This document shows positions 24,244-30,756 of a stretch of DNA of 35,176 nt, one piece after another; position 1 is the stretch's first letter, and the number at the start of each line of letters is the position of its first letter. The notes below the pieces were generated by a model. That model searched no databases. It was not told the origin of the DNA and saw only the letters and a program-made list of their open reading frames with translations. This DNA is from a virus. Location of the stretch: the IMG/VR virus record IMGVR_UViG_3300032092_000121, positions 1 through 35,176 of that record. The stretch is one strand, 5' to 3'. The position numbers and the translations under genes were made by a program.

Positions 24244-24344
24244 TCTTTTTCTACGCTAAACCAGAAGACGGCAATGATCACACCGACGCCAACGACAGCG
24301 CCAGACAACAGTAGCGCGATGATGGTTAGGATACTTTCAAGCAT
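24240..24344 (-). CDS. Tiny membrane protein, 34 aa
   Basis: On the reverse strand, ATG at 24342-24344 is preceded by GAGGG six bases upstream. The protein is almost entirely one transmembrane segment (ILTIIALLLSGAVVGVGVII, then AVFWFSVEKD). It overlaps the end of the preceding leftward gene by 19 bases and its stop overlaps the endolysin stop on the other strand. It is the last gene of the early operon. A small toxin-like or membrane-modulating peptide is possible; function unknown. Confidence 0.5.
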   Translation of the reverse strand: MLESILTIIALLLSGAVVGVGVIIAVFWFSVEKD

Positions 24345-24505
24345 ACGGCCCTCGCAAATATAAAGAAGTCTTTGGGTTTTAGTCTGGCAGCGCGTTTGCT
24401 CTTGCGCTCGGCTGTCGCGGCCTGTGGGCTTTTGGACGCGGCGATCTGCAAGCGCCAAAAGTCTGGGTAGTAGGTGGCCATGAATTGTGGGTGGAATGCG
24501 TTCAT
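24326..24505 (-). CDS. Small basic protein, 59 aa, unknown
   Basis: ATG 24503-24505 overlaps the preceding stop (ATGA) and has AAGGAG eight bases upstream. It starts MNAFHPQFMATYYPDFWRLQ, then a strongly basic region (AERKSKRAARLKPKDFFIF). I do not recognise it. The coupling, good ribosome site and continuous early operon support it. Basic charge could indicate nucleic-acid binding, but this is only a possibility. Confidence 0.55.
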   Translation of the reverse strand: MNAFHPQFMATYYPDFWRLQIAASKSPQAATAERKSKRAARLKPKDFFIFARAVCLKVS

Positions 24506-24651
24506 GCGTTGCGCTCCTTTAGTTGTTTTTCAGCCCATCTCGCGCCGTGCAAGAAGTCTTCGGATTTGATTTTGTCTTCAGGCACTTCGCCCCAGTTCAA
24601 TGGTTGCCAAGGCTTCTTGTATTCTTGGATATCATCGTCTTCTTCAACCAT
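24502..24651 (-). CDS. Small acidic protein, 49 aa, unknown
   Basis: ATG at 24649-24651, with AAGGGGGT upstream as ribosome site and two bases between it and the previous stop. The N-terminus is acidic (MVEEDDDIQEYKKPWQPLNW), followed by a helical segment (FLHGARWAEKQLKERNA). It is short and Trp-containing, without membrane segments. The stop overlaps the next start (ATGA). Function unknown. Confidence 0.6.
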   Translation of the reverse strand: MVEEDDDIQEYKKPWQPLNWGEVPEDKIKSEDFLHGARWAEKQLKERNA

Positions 24652-24653
24652 GG

Positions 24654-24872
24654 TTACCCCCTTAATTTAATAGTTCTTGCTCTAAATGGTTTCTTTTCGT
24701 AATTTTTATGGATGTCAGAAACAATGTCAGTTATGAGCTTTCGATACCAAGCGCTTGTTTTTTCATATTCTTTCTCTGCTATCAGTTTGGCAAAAGTTTC
24801 AAGATCAATATCATCTAGCCACCAATCTTCGTTAATTGATTTAGCCAGCCCAATAATTTCATCTTGGGTCAT
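24654..24872 (-). CDS. Small early phage protein, 72 aa
   Basis: ATG 24872 overlaps the upstream stop by four bases. The pattern TQDEIIGLAKSINEDWWLDD, then LETFAKLIAEKEYEK resembles a family of short phage proteins (D-E-I-I-x-(M/L)-A ... (L/F)-x-x-F-A-x-L-(I/V)-A-x-x-E) frequent in early regions. Its function is unknown. It is soluble, helical and has a basic C-terminal tail (KKPFRARTIKLRG). Confidence 0.7.
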   Translation of the reverse strand: MTQDEIIGLAKSINEDWWLDDIDLETFAKLIAEKEYEKTSAWYRKLITDIVSDIHKNYEKKPFRARTIKLRG

Positions 24873-25051
24873 TGCTTGCCCTCCAGCTTGGCCAGTCGGT
24901 CGCCCAACTCGCGTATCAACATCCGAGCCACGGCTAACTCTTCCATAACTGACAGATATTTGTCCATCTGGCGAATGCCTTCTTGCCTTACATAACTTTG
25001 CTCCATTGCGCTAAAGACTTCGCGTTCTTCTGGTGTTTCTATTTGCGTCAT
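24869..25051 (-). CDS. Small helical protein, 60 aa, unknown
   Basis: ATG 25051 overlaps the upstream stop (ATGA), and its own stop overlaps the next start in the same way. The protein is almost fully helical with heptad-like spacing in its second half (EELAVARMLIRELGDRLAKL), suggesting a short coiled coil and dimer formation. No family recognised. Confidence 0.65.
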   Translation of the reverse strand: MTQIETPEEREVFSAMEQSYVRQEGIRQMDKYLSVMEELAVARMLIRELGDRLAKLEGKQ

Positions 25052-25197
25052 TTGATTAAGCTCCTATAAGCATTGATTGCGTCTTTCAAATCGTTCTGCA
25101 ACTGCTGAATATAGTCCTGCTGTTCTTGCAACTTAACGTATGCTTCCGCAGCAAACTTGGCTAAGTTCTCATGGCTCCATGTCTCAAAGGTCGGCAT
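25048..25197 (-). CDS. Small coiled-coil protein, 49 aa, unknown
   Basis: ATG at 25195-25197 with GGAG six bases upstream. It begins MPTFETWSHENLAKFAAEAY and continues as a Gln-rich helix (LQEQQDYIQQLQNDLKDAIN) with clear coiled-coil character. The stop overlaps the start of the 60-residue gene (ATGA). The two neighbouring coiled-coil proteins could interact. Function unknown. Confidence 0.6.
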   Translation of the reverse strand: MPTFETWSHENLAKFAAEAYVKLQEQQDYIQQLQNDLKDAINAYRSLIK

Positions 25198-25375
25198 TTT
25201 TGCTCCTATCAAGTCTTTTTCGTTGCTCTTCTTTAATATCTTCTGGTGGGACTATCACTTCTTGCGTAGTAAATCTATGTTCATTCGCGCATTCGCGTCT
25301 GCGGGTATACCCGAAAGTTGGGGACTTTTTGGTTTGTTTGACAATTGACCAGGTGTTGCAGATTGGACATTTCAA
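25184..25375 (-). CDS. NrdR-like zinc-ribbon protein, 63 aa, TTG start
   Basis: The likely start is TTG (25373-25375), sharing a TTGA overlap with the upstream stop and with GGAG seven bases ahead (TGGAGtaccgtt). The protein begins KCPICNTWSIVKQTKKSP and contains RRRECANEHRFTTQE, the zinc-ribbon pattern of the NrdR regulator's N-terminal domain (C-x-x-C, R-R-R-E-C, R-F-T-T). The fourth ligand appears to be His rather than Cys. The ATP-cone domain of true NrdR is absent, so this is a stand-alone zinc ribbon; similar miniature forms occur in other phages. DNA binding or interference with host nucleotide-reductase control is inference. The end overlaps the next gene's start by 14 bases. Confidence 0.75.
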   Translation of the reverse strand: MKCPICNTWSIVKQTKKSPTFGYTRRRECANEHRFTTQEVIVPPEDIKEEQRKRLDRSKNADL

Positions 25376-25572
25376 AACGGTACTCCATCCCAGTCCCAAA
25401 ATTCGCACTCAACTGTGCCATGAATCCAGTCTGGTGGTGGTGGGGCTTTGTACTGGCCACACATGCTGGTGTTGAACTGGGTGCAGCTCTGACAGTTCAC
25501 AGGTATAGCGTTGACCTGCGCCAACTGCCCATGCAGGTGACCTTTGATTGCCCTTAACTCAATTAAATTCAT
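25372..25572 (-). CDS. Small cysteine-containing protein, 66 aa, unknown
   Basis: ATG 25572 lies inside the end of the helicase gene (14-base overlap) with GAGGTAAAA as ribosome site. The N-terminal helix (NLIELRAIKGHLHGQLAQVN) is followed by C-x-x-C (NCQSCTQF) and two further cysteines (SMCGQY, VECEFWDW), so one zinc could be bound. The Pro-rich KAPPPPDW segment sits between them. Similar small proteins occur in phage early regions without a known role. Confidence 0.65.
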   Translation of the reverse strand: MNLIELRAIKGHLHGQLAQVNAIPVNCQSCTQFNTSMCGQYKAPPPPDWIHGTVECEFWDWDGVPF

Positions 25573-27172
25573 AATCTTTTACCTCGGTGTATTTGCCGTT
25601 TTGACGGGTTGCAATGCGTACTGGTTTCTTGATGTGATTTGGCTCAAAGTCCAAGATGGTCACGGCCTCGGCGGTATTGTTGGGAAATTTGCGGTCACCA
25701 CTGCGCTTAATCCACCAAGCAACAGCCTTTTGACCAGCGTATCCCGTGTGATCAAAGCAAACCCACTCGGTGGCTACTCGCAAAATGCCTGAGTAATACT
25801 CAACGCGCATTGAATCTGGCTTGCCTTCCTTGCGGTGGGTGTTGTACTCAACTTTGCTGACATCGTGCCAAACCAGTATCTGCTTGGATTGCGCCGATAA
25901 CAGGGCTGCGTAAGACACCTTCACATCTACTGGCTTAACTTCTTCTTCCCTGATGGTTGCACCGCAGTGGACGCATACAAAGGCGGCAGCCAAGTTGCGT
26001 TCACCGCACTCTGGGCAAATGCTAAACGGCGCTTCCTGATTGCTGGCAATACGCTTGGCTCGGCCTTTAACCATATCGACTGGTCCCATGCGCTCCACCG
26101 TGTCGGTAAAGTCAAGCACCAAGCAGTCTGTCTTGCCATCAGCGATGCGTGTCCCTCTGCCCATACCCTGCACATACAGCACTGGTGACCTGGTTGGCCT
26201 GCACCAGATGATGCAATCCACATCTGGCACATCAAAGCCAGTAGACAAAGCCAAAACAGTCACCAAACACTGAATCTTGCCGTTGCGGAAATCCCTAATA
26301 AGGTTTTCCCTATCCTTTTTTGGTGTTTCGCCGACAACAACTGCGCTTGTAAAGCCAATTAAATTTAAGCGATCTGAGAGGCTTTCAGCGTTTTCAACAC
26401 TCGGTGTAAAGGCAATCCATTTCTTGCGCTCTGCGGCTAGCGTGGTGGCTTCTGTGGCCACTTTGTCCAGATACTTTTCAACCTCGGTGGATAGTTCGCC
26501 GATCTTGTAGTCACCGTTGGCTATGCCAACATTGCTGGCATCAATGCGGGTAATAACTTCATACGGTGGTGGCACCAATGGCGCAATAAATCCTGCGTCA
26601 AGCAGCTCACGCATGGTGACTCGACTGGCAATTCCTGTAAATAGCGGATCGTCACCATCGGTCAGCCAGACCTGATTGCCCCTAAACGGCGTGGCGGTCA
26701 TGCCTGCGGTGCGGAATTCGCACAACTCAGACAGCTTGGACAAAAACGTGCGATACATGCCCTGTGCCTTAGAGTCAACCAGATGCGCCTCATCAATGAT
26801 GACGGCCTTAATGTCACCAAGCAGATGAGCGCTTTTGTGGATGCTACCAATGGTGGCAACAATCACATCAGCCTGGTGTTGCTTCTTCCCCAAGCTGGCG
26901 CTGACAAAGCCAACGTGGATGTCGGCGGGTAGCAGCGCCTGCAACTTAGCAGCATTTTGTTCTGCCAGCTCCTTGCTAGGCACCAGCACCACAGTGCGTG
27001 GGTGAAAGTCTGGCCATTCATCCCACATCTGGCGCACGATCTCGGCGCAGATCACCGACTTGCCTGCCGCGGTTGGAAGCACCAGCAGAGGGATATCACT
27101 CACCTCTTGGTGCTTGGTCCACCAGGCAAACAAGTCGCTGACTGTGCGTGTCTGATAGTCACGCAGGATCAT
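25559..27172 (-). CDS. SF2 DEAH-type DNA helicase
   Basis: 537 residues from ATG 27172 (a TTG five codons earlier is less likely). It begins MILRDYQTRTVSDLFAWW, the Q-tip style of SF2 helicases. Walker A is LPTAAGKS (32-39), motif II is DEAH (127-130), motif III TATPF (159-163), and motif VI around GMGRGTRIADG near residue 350. After the helicase core there is a zinc ribbon (ICPECGERN, VCVHCGAT) and a C-terminal beta domain. It should unwind DNA branches during replication or recombination. It lies downstream of the Cas4-like nuclease and Sak4-like ATPase genes. It overlaps the 54-residue gene upstream by 14 bases. Confidence 0.88.
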   Translation of the reverse strand: MILRDYQTRTVSDLFAWWTKHQEVSDIPLLVLPTAAGKSVICAEIVRQMWDEWPDFHPRTVVLVPSKELAEQNAAKLQALLPADIHVGFVSASLGKKQHQADVIVATIGSIHKSAHLLGDIKAVIIDEAHLVDSKAQGMYRTFLSKLSELCEFRTAGMTATPFRGNQVWLTDGDDPLFTGIASRVTMRELLDAGFIAPLVPPPYEVITRIDASNVGIANGDYKIGELSTEVEKYLDKVATEATTLAAERKKWIAFTPSVENAESLSDRLNLIGFTSAVVVGETPKKDRENLIRDFRNGKIQCLVTVLALSTGFDVPDVDCIIWCRPTRSPVLYVQGMGRGTRIADGKTDCLVLDFTDTVERMGPVDMVKGRAKRIASNQEAPFSICPECGERNLAAAFVCVHCGATIREEEVKPVDVKVSYAALLSAQSKQILVWHDVSKVEYNTHRKEGKPDSMRVEYYSGILRVATEWVCFDHTGYAGQKAVAWWIKRSGDRKFPNNTAEAVTILDFEPNHIKKPVRIATRQNGKYTEVKDYEFN

Positions 27173-27323
27173 TTTTTCTGGCCTCAATCATTGCGTCTGC
27201 CAACTTATAAGCGTCAAAAGAAAGCTGATAAACATTGGGGTGCATCCCGTTGTTCATCAATCCAACGATTGCTTGTGCAGCAAAATAATCTCTTAGGGTA
27301 ATGTCTTGGATCGGTACGGTCAT
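27159..27323 (-). CDS. Small early phage protein, 54 aa
   Basis: ATG (27321-27323) overlaps the nuclease stop by four bases and has GGAGG nine bases upstream. The pattern ITLRDYFAAQAIVGLMNNG followed by KLADAMIEARKND is a frequent small phage protein of unknown role; the T-L-R-D-Y-F-A-A core is its hallmark. It is soluble and helical. It sits between nuclease and helicase genes in the replication operon. Confidence 0.75.
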   Translation of the reverse strand: MTVPIQDITLRDYFAAQAIVGLMNNGMHPNVYQLSFDAYKLADAMIEARKNDPA

Positions 27324-28405
27324 ACAAATTTTCCTCCATGTTGCTTGCGTATCTCCAAGCACTGTTCGTCCACCAAAATTGTCTTGTCATCGCAAGAATG
27401 CATTTCTTGGCTACTAATGTGGTCTGGGTTCTTGTCTGGATCGCCATTGGTAAAGCGCTTGCCGTCTGCCATCTCATAGACAACAGCGTCACCATCCACA
27501 TCAATAGGCTTGGCGGTTTTGGTCAACAAGATTGGAATGTAGCGGTGATTGCCACAGCCCTTGCGTTGTTCCATAGTCGATAGCGTCTTGTTGTGGCTTT
27601 GGCAACTCCAGCGTCCTTTGCCGTCCATTTCTGGCGTGATGTGGGCGCATGATCTGCAAGTGGCGGCAGGCAGGTCAGTGCCGTGGCAGATGCTGTGGTA
27701 ATCACAAAACTTGCACTCGTACCAAGTCGGATCAGTGCTTATGCCAACTGGTGGCTCGGTGGCTTTAATGATTGCCAGCGCCTTGTCAATGATCGCTTGC
27801 GCTTCTGTTGCGTCATACTCAATGCGCTCGGTGTAAATGTCATCGTTGTCTTTGTTGACCACAATGTAGATGGCTCGGTAACAACCTTCGTCTTTGAACT
27901 CTGCGATAGACCAGTGCATATATGATTGCATCTGCGCCCAGTGTTCGGGCTTGGCTTTCTTTACGCCATTTTTTTGCATATCCTTGAAATACTTGTCCGA
28001 TGCGGTCTTGATCTCCAAGATGTGCGGTGACTTTGGTGCCTGTGGCAGACCAGTCACTATGCCATCACAGTTACCTTGAAAATGGTGGCCAGTCGCAGGT
28101 TCACTCCAGCCAAACTGCTTACCAGTAGACGGGTTGGTGTCATAGACGGTGCAACCAATTGCTTTCAGATCGGCATAAACCCTTGGCTCTTGCAGGTGAC
28201 CAGATTGGAACACTCGATAAAGTCGGCCAGAGAACTGTGCCTGCTTAGACCAGCGAAAAGAATACCAGTGCTGGCGCAGACATGGCTTGCCAATGGCAGA
28301 GGCTCCGAGGTAGGGACGGTGTGGCTCAACACCATACTTTGCCTTGTAATGGGCAAAGATGGCATCGGCCACAGGGTCAACTACCGAACTTGGTAGTTGT
28401 GCCAT
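27320..28405 (-). CDS. Cas4-like PD-(D/E)XK nuclease with Fe-S cluster motif
   Basis: 361 residues. Active-site motifs: GNCDGIV (Asp114), LEIKTAS (Glu131-x-Lys133) and QMQSYMH (Gln158/Tyr162), the order of the PD-(D/E)XK exonuclease fold. Four cysteines fit an iron-sulphur site as in Cas4/AddB: Cys42 (KPCLRQ) and Cys231, Cys234, Cys240 (ECKFCDYHSIC). A second cysteine/histidine set follows (CRSC, SCQSHN, CGNHRY), probably a zinc site in the C-terminal extension of about 110 residues. Role: 5' or 3' end resection to feed strand annealing, as in phage recombination systems. Its neighbours DUF669-like, Sak4-like and helicase genes support that. Confidence 0.83.
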   Translation of the reverse strand: MAQLPSSVVDPVADAIFAHYKAKYGVEPHRPYLGASAIGKPCLRQHWYSFRWSKQAQFSGRLYRVFQSGHLQEPRVYADLKAIGCTVYDTNPSTGKQFGWSEPATGHHFQGNCDGIVTGLPQAPKSPHILEIKTASDKYFKDMQKNGVKKAKPEHWAQMQSYMHWSIAEFKDEGCYRAIYIVVNKDNDDIYTERIEYDATEAQAIIDKALAIIKATEPPVGISTDPTWYECKFCDYHSICHGTDLPAATCRSCAHITPEMDGKGRWSCQSHNKTLSTMEQRKGCGNHRYIPILLTKTAKPIDVDGDAVVYEMADGKRFTNGDPDKNPDHISSQEMHSCDDKTILVDEQCLEIRKQHGGKFV

Positions 28406-28407
28406 AG

Positions 28408-28884
28408 TTAGCCCTTCTTAGCCCATGCGGGGGCTTTTGAAGTAATAGGGACAGACGTTTCGGCAGCAGTTGTGAAAGCAGGTGCAACACCACCAGCAGA
28501 CTCGTAGCCCTTGATGTTGTTGCTGGCTTGGTACTGGCCTTGTGCCTCGCGCACTACCACCTTGATCTTCACGGGTTTAAAGTGCAACGCCGCGGTGTCA
28601 TCGAGCTTGATCACATTGACAGCGTGGCATAGGGCGCTCAACTGGGACTGCGCGATGCGCTGGGTCTCTTCGTTGCTGTGCTGGATGTTCAAGTTCTCCC
28701 ACACACGGCGGCCTTTGTGCTGACCGTCAATGATCTCAAATGTCATCTTTAAGCCTGTGCCATTGCCAGACTTCAAGAGTGCGACATCGGACTCGGTGAC
28801 ATGCGCCAGATAGGTGCCTGCGGGGATTGGGCTTGATGAAGCCTGTGGTGCAACTTGCGATGCGTCAAAAGAAAAGTTAGCCAT
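28408..28884 (-). CDS. DUF669-family protein, probable single-strand DNA-binding partner
   Basis: 158 residues. Starts MANFSFDASQVAPQASSSPI, then PAGTYLAHVTESDVALLKSG, NGTGLKMTFEIIDGQHKGRR and VWENLNI, the conserved DUF669 core. The C-terminal part is Ala/Pro-rich with a Trp near the end. The beta-rich core has the character of an OB fold, and family members occur beside phage recombinases, where an ssDNA-binding role is often suspected. It lies directly between the Sak4-like ATPase and the nuclease. The ribosome site AGGAATC precedes ATG 28884. Function is inferred. Confidence 0.8.
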   Translation of the reverse strand: MANFSFDASQVAPQASSSPIPAGTYLAHVTESDVALLKSGNGTGLKMTFEIIDGQHKGRRVWENLNIQHSNEETQRIAQSQLSALCHAVNVIKLDDTAALHFKPVKIKVVVREAQGQYQASNNIKGYESAGGVAPAFTTAAETSVPITSKAPAWAKKG

Positions 28885-28923
28885 TTTTTTAGATTCCTAA
28901 AGTTAAAGTTACGGACTGAAAGA

Positions 28924-29667
28924 TCAAGACTGCGCTTTGGTAAGTGCGTCTTGGAATGCCGCCCAGTCAAGCGGCATATTGGTTAAGCCAAAGCGGTTAC
29001 CACCGCAGTGAGCTGGATGTGGTTCAACGTGCAAGATGCGTTCACCCGTGGTGGTGGCCTTGGTTTCCTTCTTAGAAAACCCTGCGTCTGTCTTGCTAGT
29101 AAAGATTCTGTAGCCTGCATAGCCAATGATGTCTGCCCATTCCTGAACCAGACCAGCGGCCTTGTCGTGGAGTTTTAAGACATGGCTGTCATAGCCCTCG
29201 GTCAGTGGGTCTTCGACTCGTTTGATCTTGTCGTGGGCAATCAAGATGATGCCCATACCCTTGGTGGCGCGTAAGACTTCCAAGCCAGATAGCAGGTTGC
29301 GCCACTCTTCGGCAGCGGCAACGTAGCCCTTGCCAAAGCCTGGTGCTTCTATGTTCTTCCAGCCATTGGCCTTGCAAACATGTTCTTGCACCATCGGCTC
29401 TAGCCAGTCAAGCGAGTCAATAAACAGGGTCTTAAAGTCATGGTCAGAACTGATCAAGGTTTCAATGGCTGCATAGACCTCGGCCAAGCTACTAGCCAAC
29501 GGAAATGCATTAGCGTCCACAGCGTCAGCGCCGTCTTCGGTCAAGATGCCAATGGCGTTGGGTGCCATAGCAGCAAAGGTGGTCTTGCCGATCTTGCCTT
29601 GGCCAACAACAACGATCTTGGGGGCGCGGACTCGGCGAGTCTTGGATATGGATTTAAGGTCAAACAT
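28924..29667 (-). CDS. Sak4-like RecA-fold ATPase (phage recombinase)
   Basis: 247 residues. Walker A is GQGKIGKT (22-29), Walker B TLFIDSLDW (80-88), and IILIAHDKIKR later provides the sensor region. N-terminal FDLKSISKTRRVRAPKIVVV is typical for the small phage AAA/RecA-fold ATPases called Sak4. Known work on phage HK620 showed that Sak4 anneals single strands with help from its own SSB. Here the DUF669-like gene comes next and could be that partner. It would promote recombination and concatemer formation. A weak ribosome site (GAAAGA) precedes ATG 29667. Confidence 0.8.
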   Translation of the reverse strand: MFDLKSISKTRRVRAPKIVVVGQGKIGKTTFAAMAPNAIGILTEDGADAVDANAFPLASSLAEVYAAIETLISSDHDFKTLFIDSLDWLEPMVQEHVCKANGWKNIEAPGFGKGYVAAAEEWRNLLSGLEVLRATKGMGIILIAHDKIKRVEDPLTEGYDSHVLKLHDKAAGLVQEWADIIGYAGYRIFTSKTDAGFSKKETKATTTGERILHVEPHPAHCGGNRFGLTNMPLDWAAFQDALTKAQS

Positions 29668-29670
29668 TTT

Positions 29671-30036
29671 TTAGTCTTTCAAAGTTACTGATGGTTTTGC
29701 TGGTTTGCTAGTGATAAATTCGGCTGCCTTAATGTAGGAAGGTTCGTCCAACTCTTGCAAACCTCGCAACTGCTTGAGATCGACTTCTGGCTTCCAACGG
29801 AAAGCCTTCTGGACATTGGCACCGAGCTGGTCAAACACGGCAGACAGCTTCTCGGTATCAACTGAACGGGTCAGCTTCCAAGTGATGCTGAACTCTTCGT
29901 CATTGTGTGTGCCTTCGTTTGAGACAGGCTTGGCGTACAACGCCAAGATTTTGTTCTCAACATCAAGTCGGTCATTCTTGGCTTTTTCTTCCAAGGCTTT
30001 GGCTTTGCGAAGTTCGGCGATTAGGTTAGCAATCAT
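29671..30036 (-). CDS. Early phage protein, DUF7173-like, 121 aa
   Basis: ATG 30036 has GGAG nine bases upstream, and the start overlaps the upstream gene by 11 bases; an in-frame TTG at 30060 is less convincing. A helical N-terminus (LIAELRKAKALEEKAKNDRL) is followed by ILALYAKPVSNEGTHNDEEF and SITWKLTRSVDTEKL. I recall this pattern from a family beside phage Sak4/DUF669 genes (DUF7173); its role is unknown. The location directly before the recombinase suggests a DNA-metabolism function. Confidence 0.72.
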   Translation of the reverse strand: MIANLIAELRKAKALEEKAKNDRLDVENKILALYAKPVSNEGTHNDEEFSITWKLTRSVDTEKLSAVFDQLGANVQKAFRWKPEVDLKQLRGLQELDEPSYIKAAEFITSKPAKPSVTLKD

Positions 30037-30295
30037 GTTGTTGTTCTCCAAGGTATTCAAGGGCTGATTCGCAGATGTGATCTACGAGGGACTGCATAAG
30101 CAGGTGGGCTATGTCAACACCGTTGATGTAAGCGTGGACAAGATTCATAGTTTCTGCGTAGTCAGGCTCATTGCGTAAGCCTTCGGAGTCGGTTGATCCA
30201 ATCTCTTCTGGCTCATATTCCAGATGGCAGGTCAACTCAACACCTTCGCAATCAGCTATGAATTCGTAGAGTTCAGGTGGGCAGGTGGGATTCAT
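30026..30295 (-). CDS. Early protein, 89 aa, unknown
   Basis: ATG 30295 gives MNPTCPPELYEFIADCEGVE; a TTG at 30307, in a TTGA overlap with the upstream stop, would add four residues and is a real alternative because the same overlap is used at 25375. The protein is acidic (YEPEEIGSTDSEGLRNEPDY) with helices at the C-terminus (LLMQSLVDHICESALEYLG). No family is recognised. The end overlaps the next gene by 11 bases, which suggests coupling. Confidence 0.65.
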   Translation of the reverse strand: MNPTCPPELYEFIADCEGVELTCHLEYEPEEIGSTDSEGLRNEPDYAETMNLVHAYINGVDIAHLLMQSLVDHICESALEYLGEQQHDC

Positions 30296-30303
30296 GGGTC
30301 TAC

Positions 30304-30576
30304 TCAATAATAAGAGTAGCGAGGACCACAGGTGACCTCGACAATGGTTTCAACTGTGTAGCCACCAATCCTGCGTTTGGCATAGATTGGGATAGCACGA
30401 AGACCAGAGGTTTCGCATTGTTTAACAGCGTCTATAACTTCGTTACGCGCCATTTGCTGAACCTTGGCATCAACGATTAGTTCTTGATCTGGTGGTTTGG
30501 GAGTGCCACCCAAGGTAGAACAACCAGCAGTCACCAACGCTGCCCAACAAAGTATGGTGTATGTAATCATTTTCAT
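30304..30576 (-). CDS. Small lipoprotein, 90 aa
   Basis: ATG 30576 directly follows the upstream TAA and has GGGGAA six bases upstream. The N-terminus MKMITYTILCWAALVTAGCS is a lipoprotein signal: charged start, hydrophobic stretch, lipobox with the acylated Cys19. The mature part of about 70 residues has two further cysteines (KQCETSG, EVTCGPRY), which could form a disulphide. It would sit in the cell envelope. It is in the early operon, far from the lysis cassette, so superinfection exclusion is a fair hypothesis; an outer-membrane spanin partner is the alternative. Neither is shown by sequence. Confidence 0.72.
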   Translation of the reverse strand: MKMITYTILCWAALVTAGCSTLGGTPKPPDQELIVDAKVQQMARNEVIDAVKQCETSGLRAIPIYAKRRIGGYTVETIVEVTCGPRYSYY

Positions 30577-30714
30577 TTATTTCCCCATTACCAAAATAGC
30601 AAAGATAAAGCCTGCGCAGAAGCCAGACAACCAAAAAAGAACTTTGTCTGCGCGTGATGGTCTTGTGGTGTAGGGGCCGTCAATGGCGTTTTCAGTGTAT
30701 TTGTCGTGTTTCAT
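30577..30714 (-). CDS. Small membrane protein, 45 aa
   Basis: ATG at 30712-30714 has AAGGAAAT six bases upstream. A hydrophilic N-terminal half (MKHDKYTENAIDGPYTTRPS) is followed by one C-terminal membrane segment (VLFWLSGFCAGFIFAILVMG). Its TAA stop is directly followed by the lipoprotein ATG, so the two are probably made together and may act at the envelope together. Function unknown. Confidence 0.62.
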   Translation of the reverse strand: MKHDKYTENAIDGPYTTRPSRADKVLFWLSGFCAGFIFAILVMGK

Positions 30715-30734
30715 GTGATTTCCTTTTTTAAATG

Positions 30735-30748
30735 GGGGCCGTAGCCCC
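30735..30748 (-). terminator. Hairpin between first and second early genes
   Basis: GGGGC (30735-30739) and GCCCC (30744-30748) pair around a four-base loop. In the leftward direction the hairpin is followed by CATTTAAAAAA, without a long U-run, so it is more likely a partial attenuator that reduces read-through from the 126-residue gene into the rest of the early operon. Confidence 0.45.
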
Positions 30749-30756
30749 GTGGGTGA

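Noticed and set aside
25927-27301. Rightward frames across the helicase gene
   Set aside because: They are opposite-strand shadows of the DEAH helicase, whose motifs are complete.
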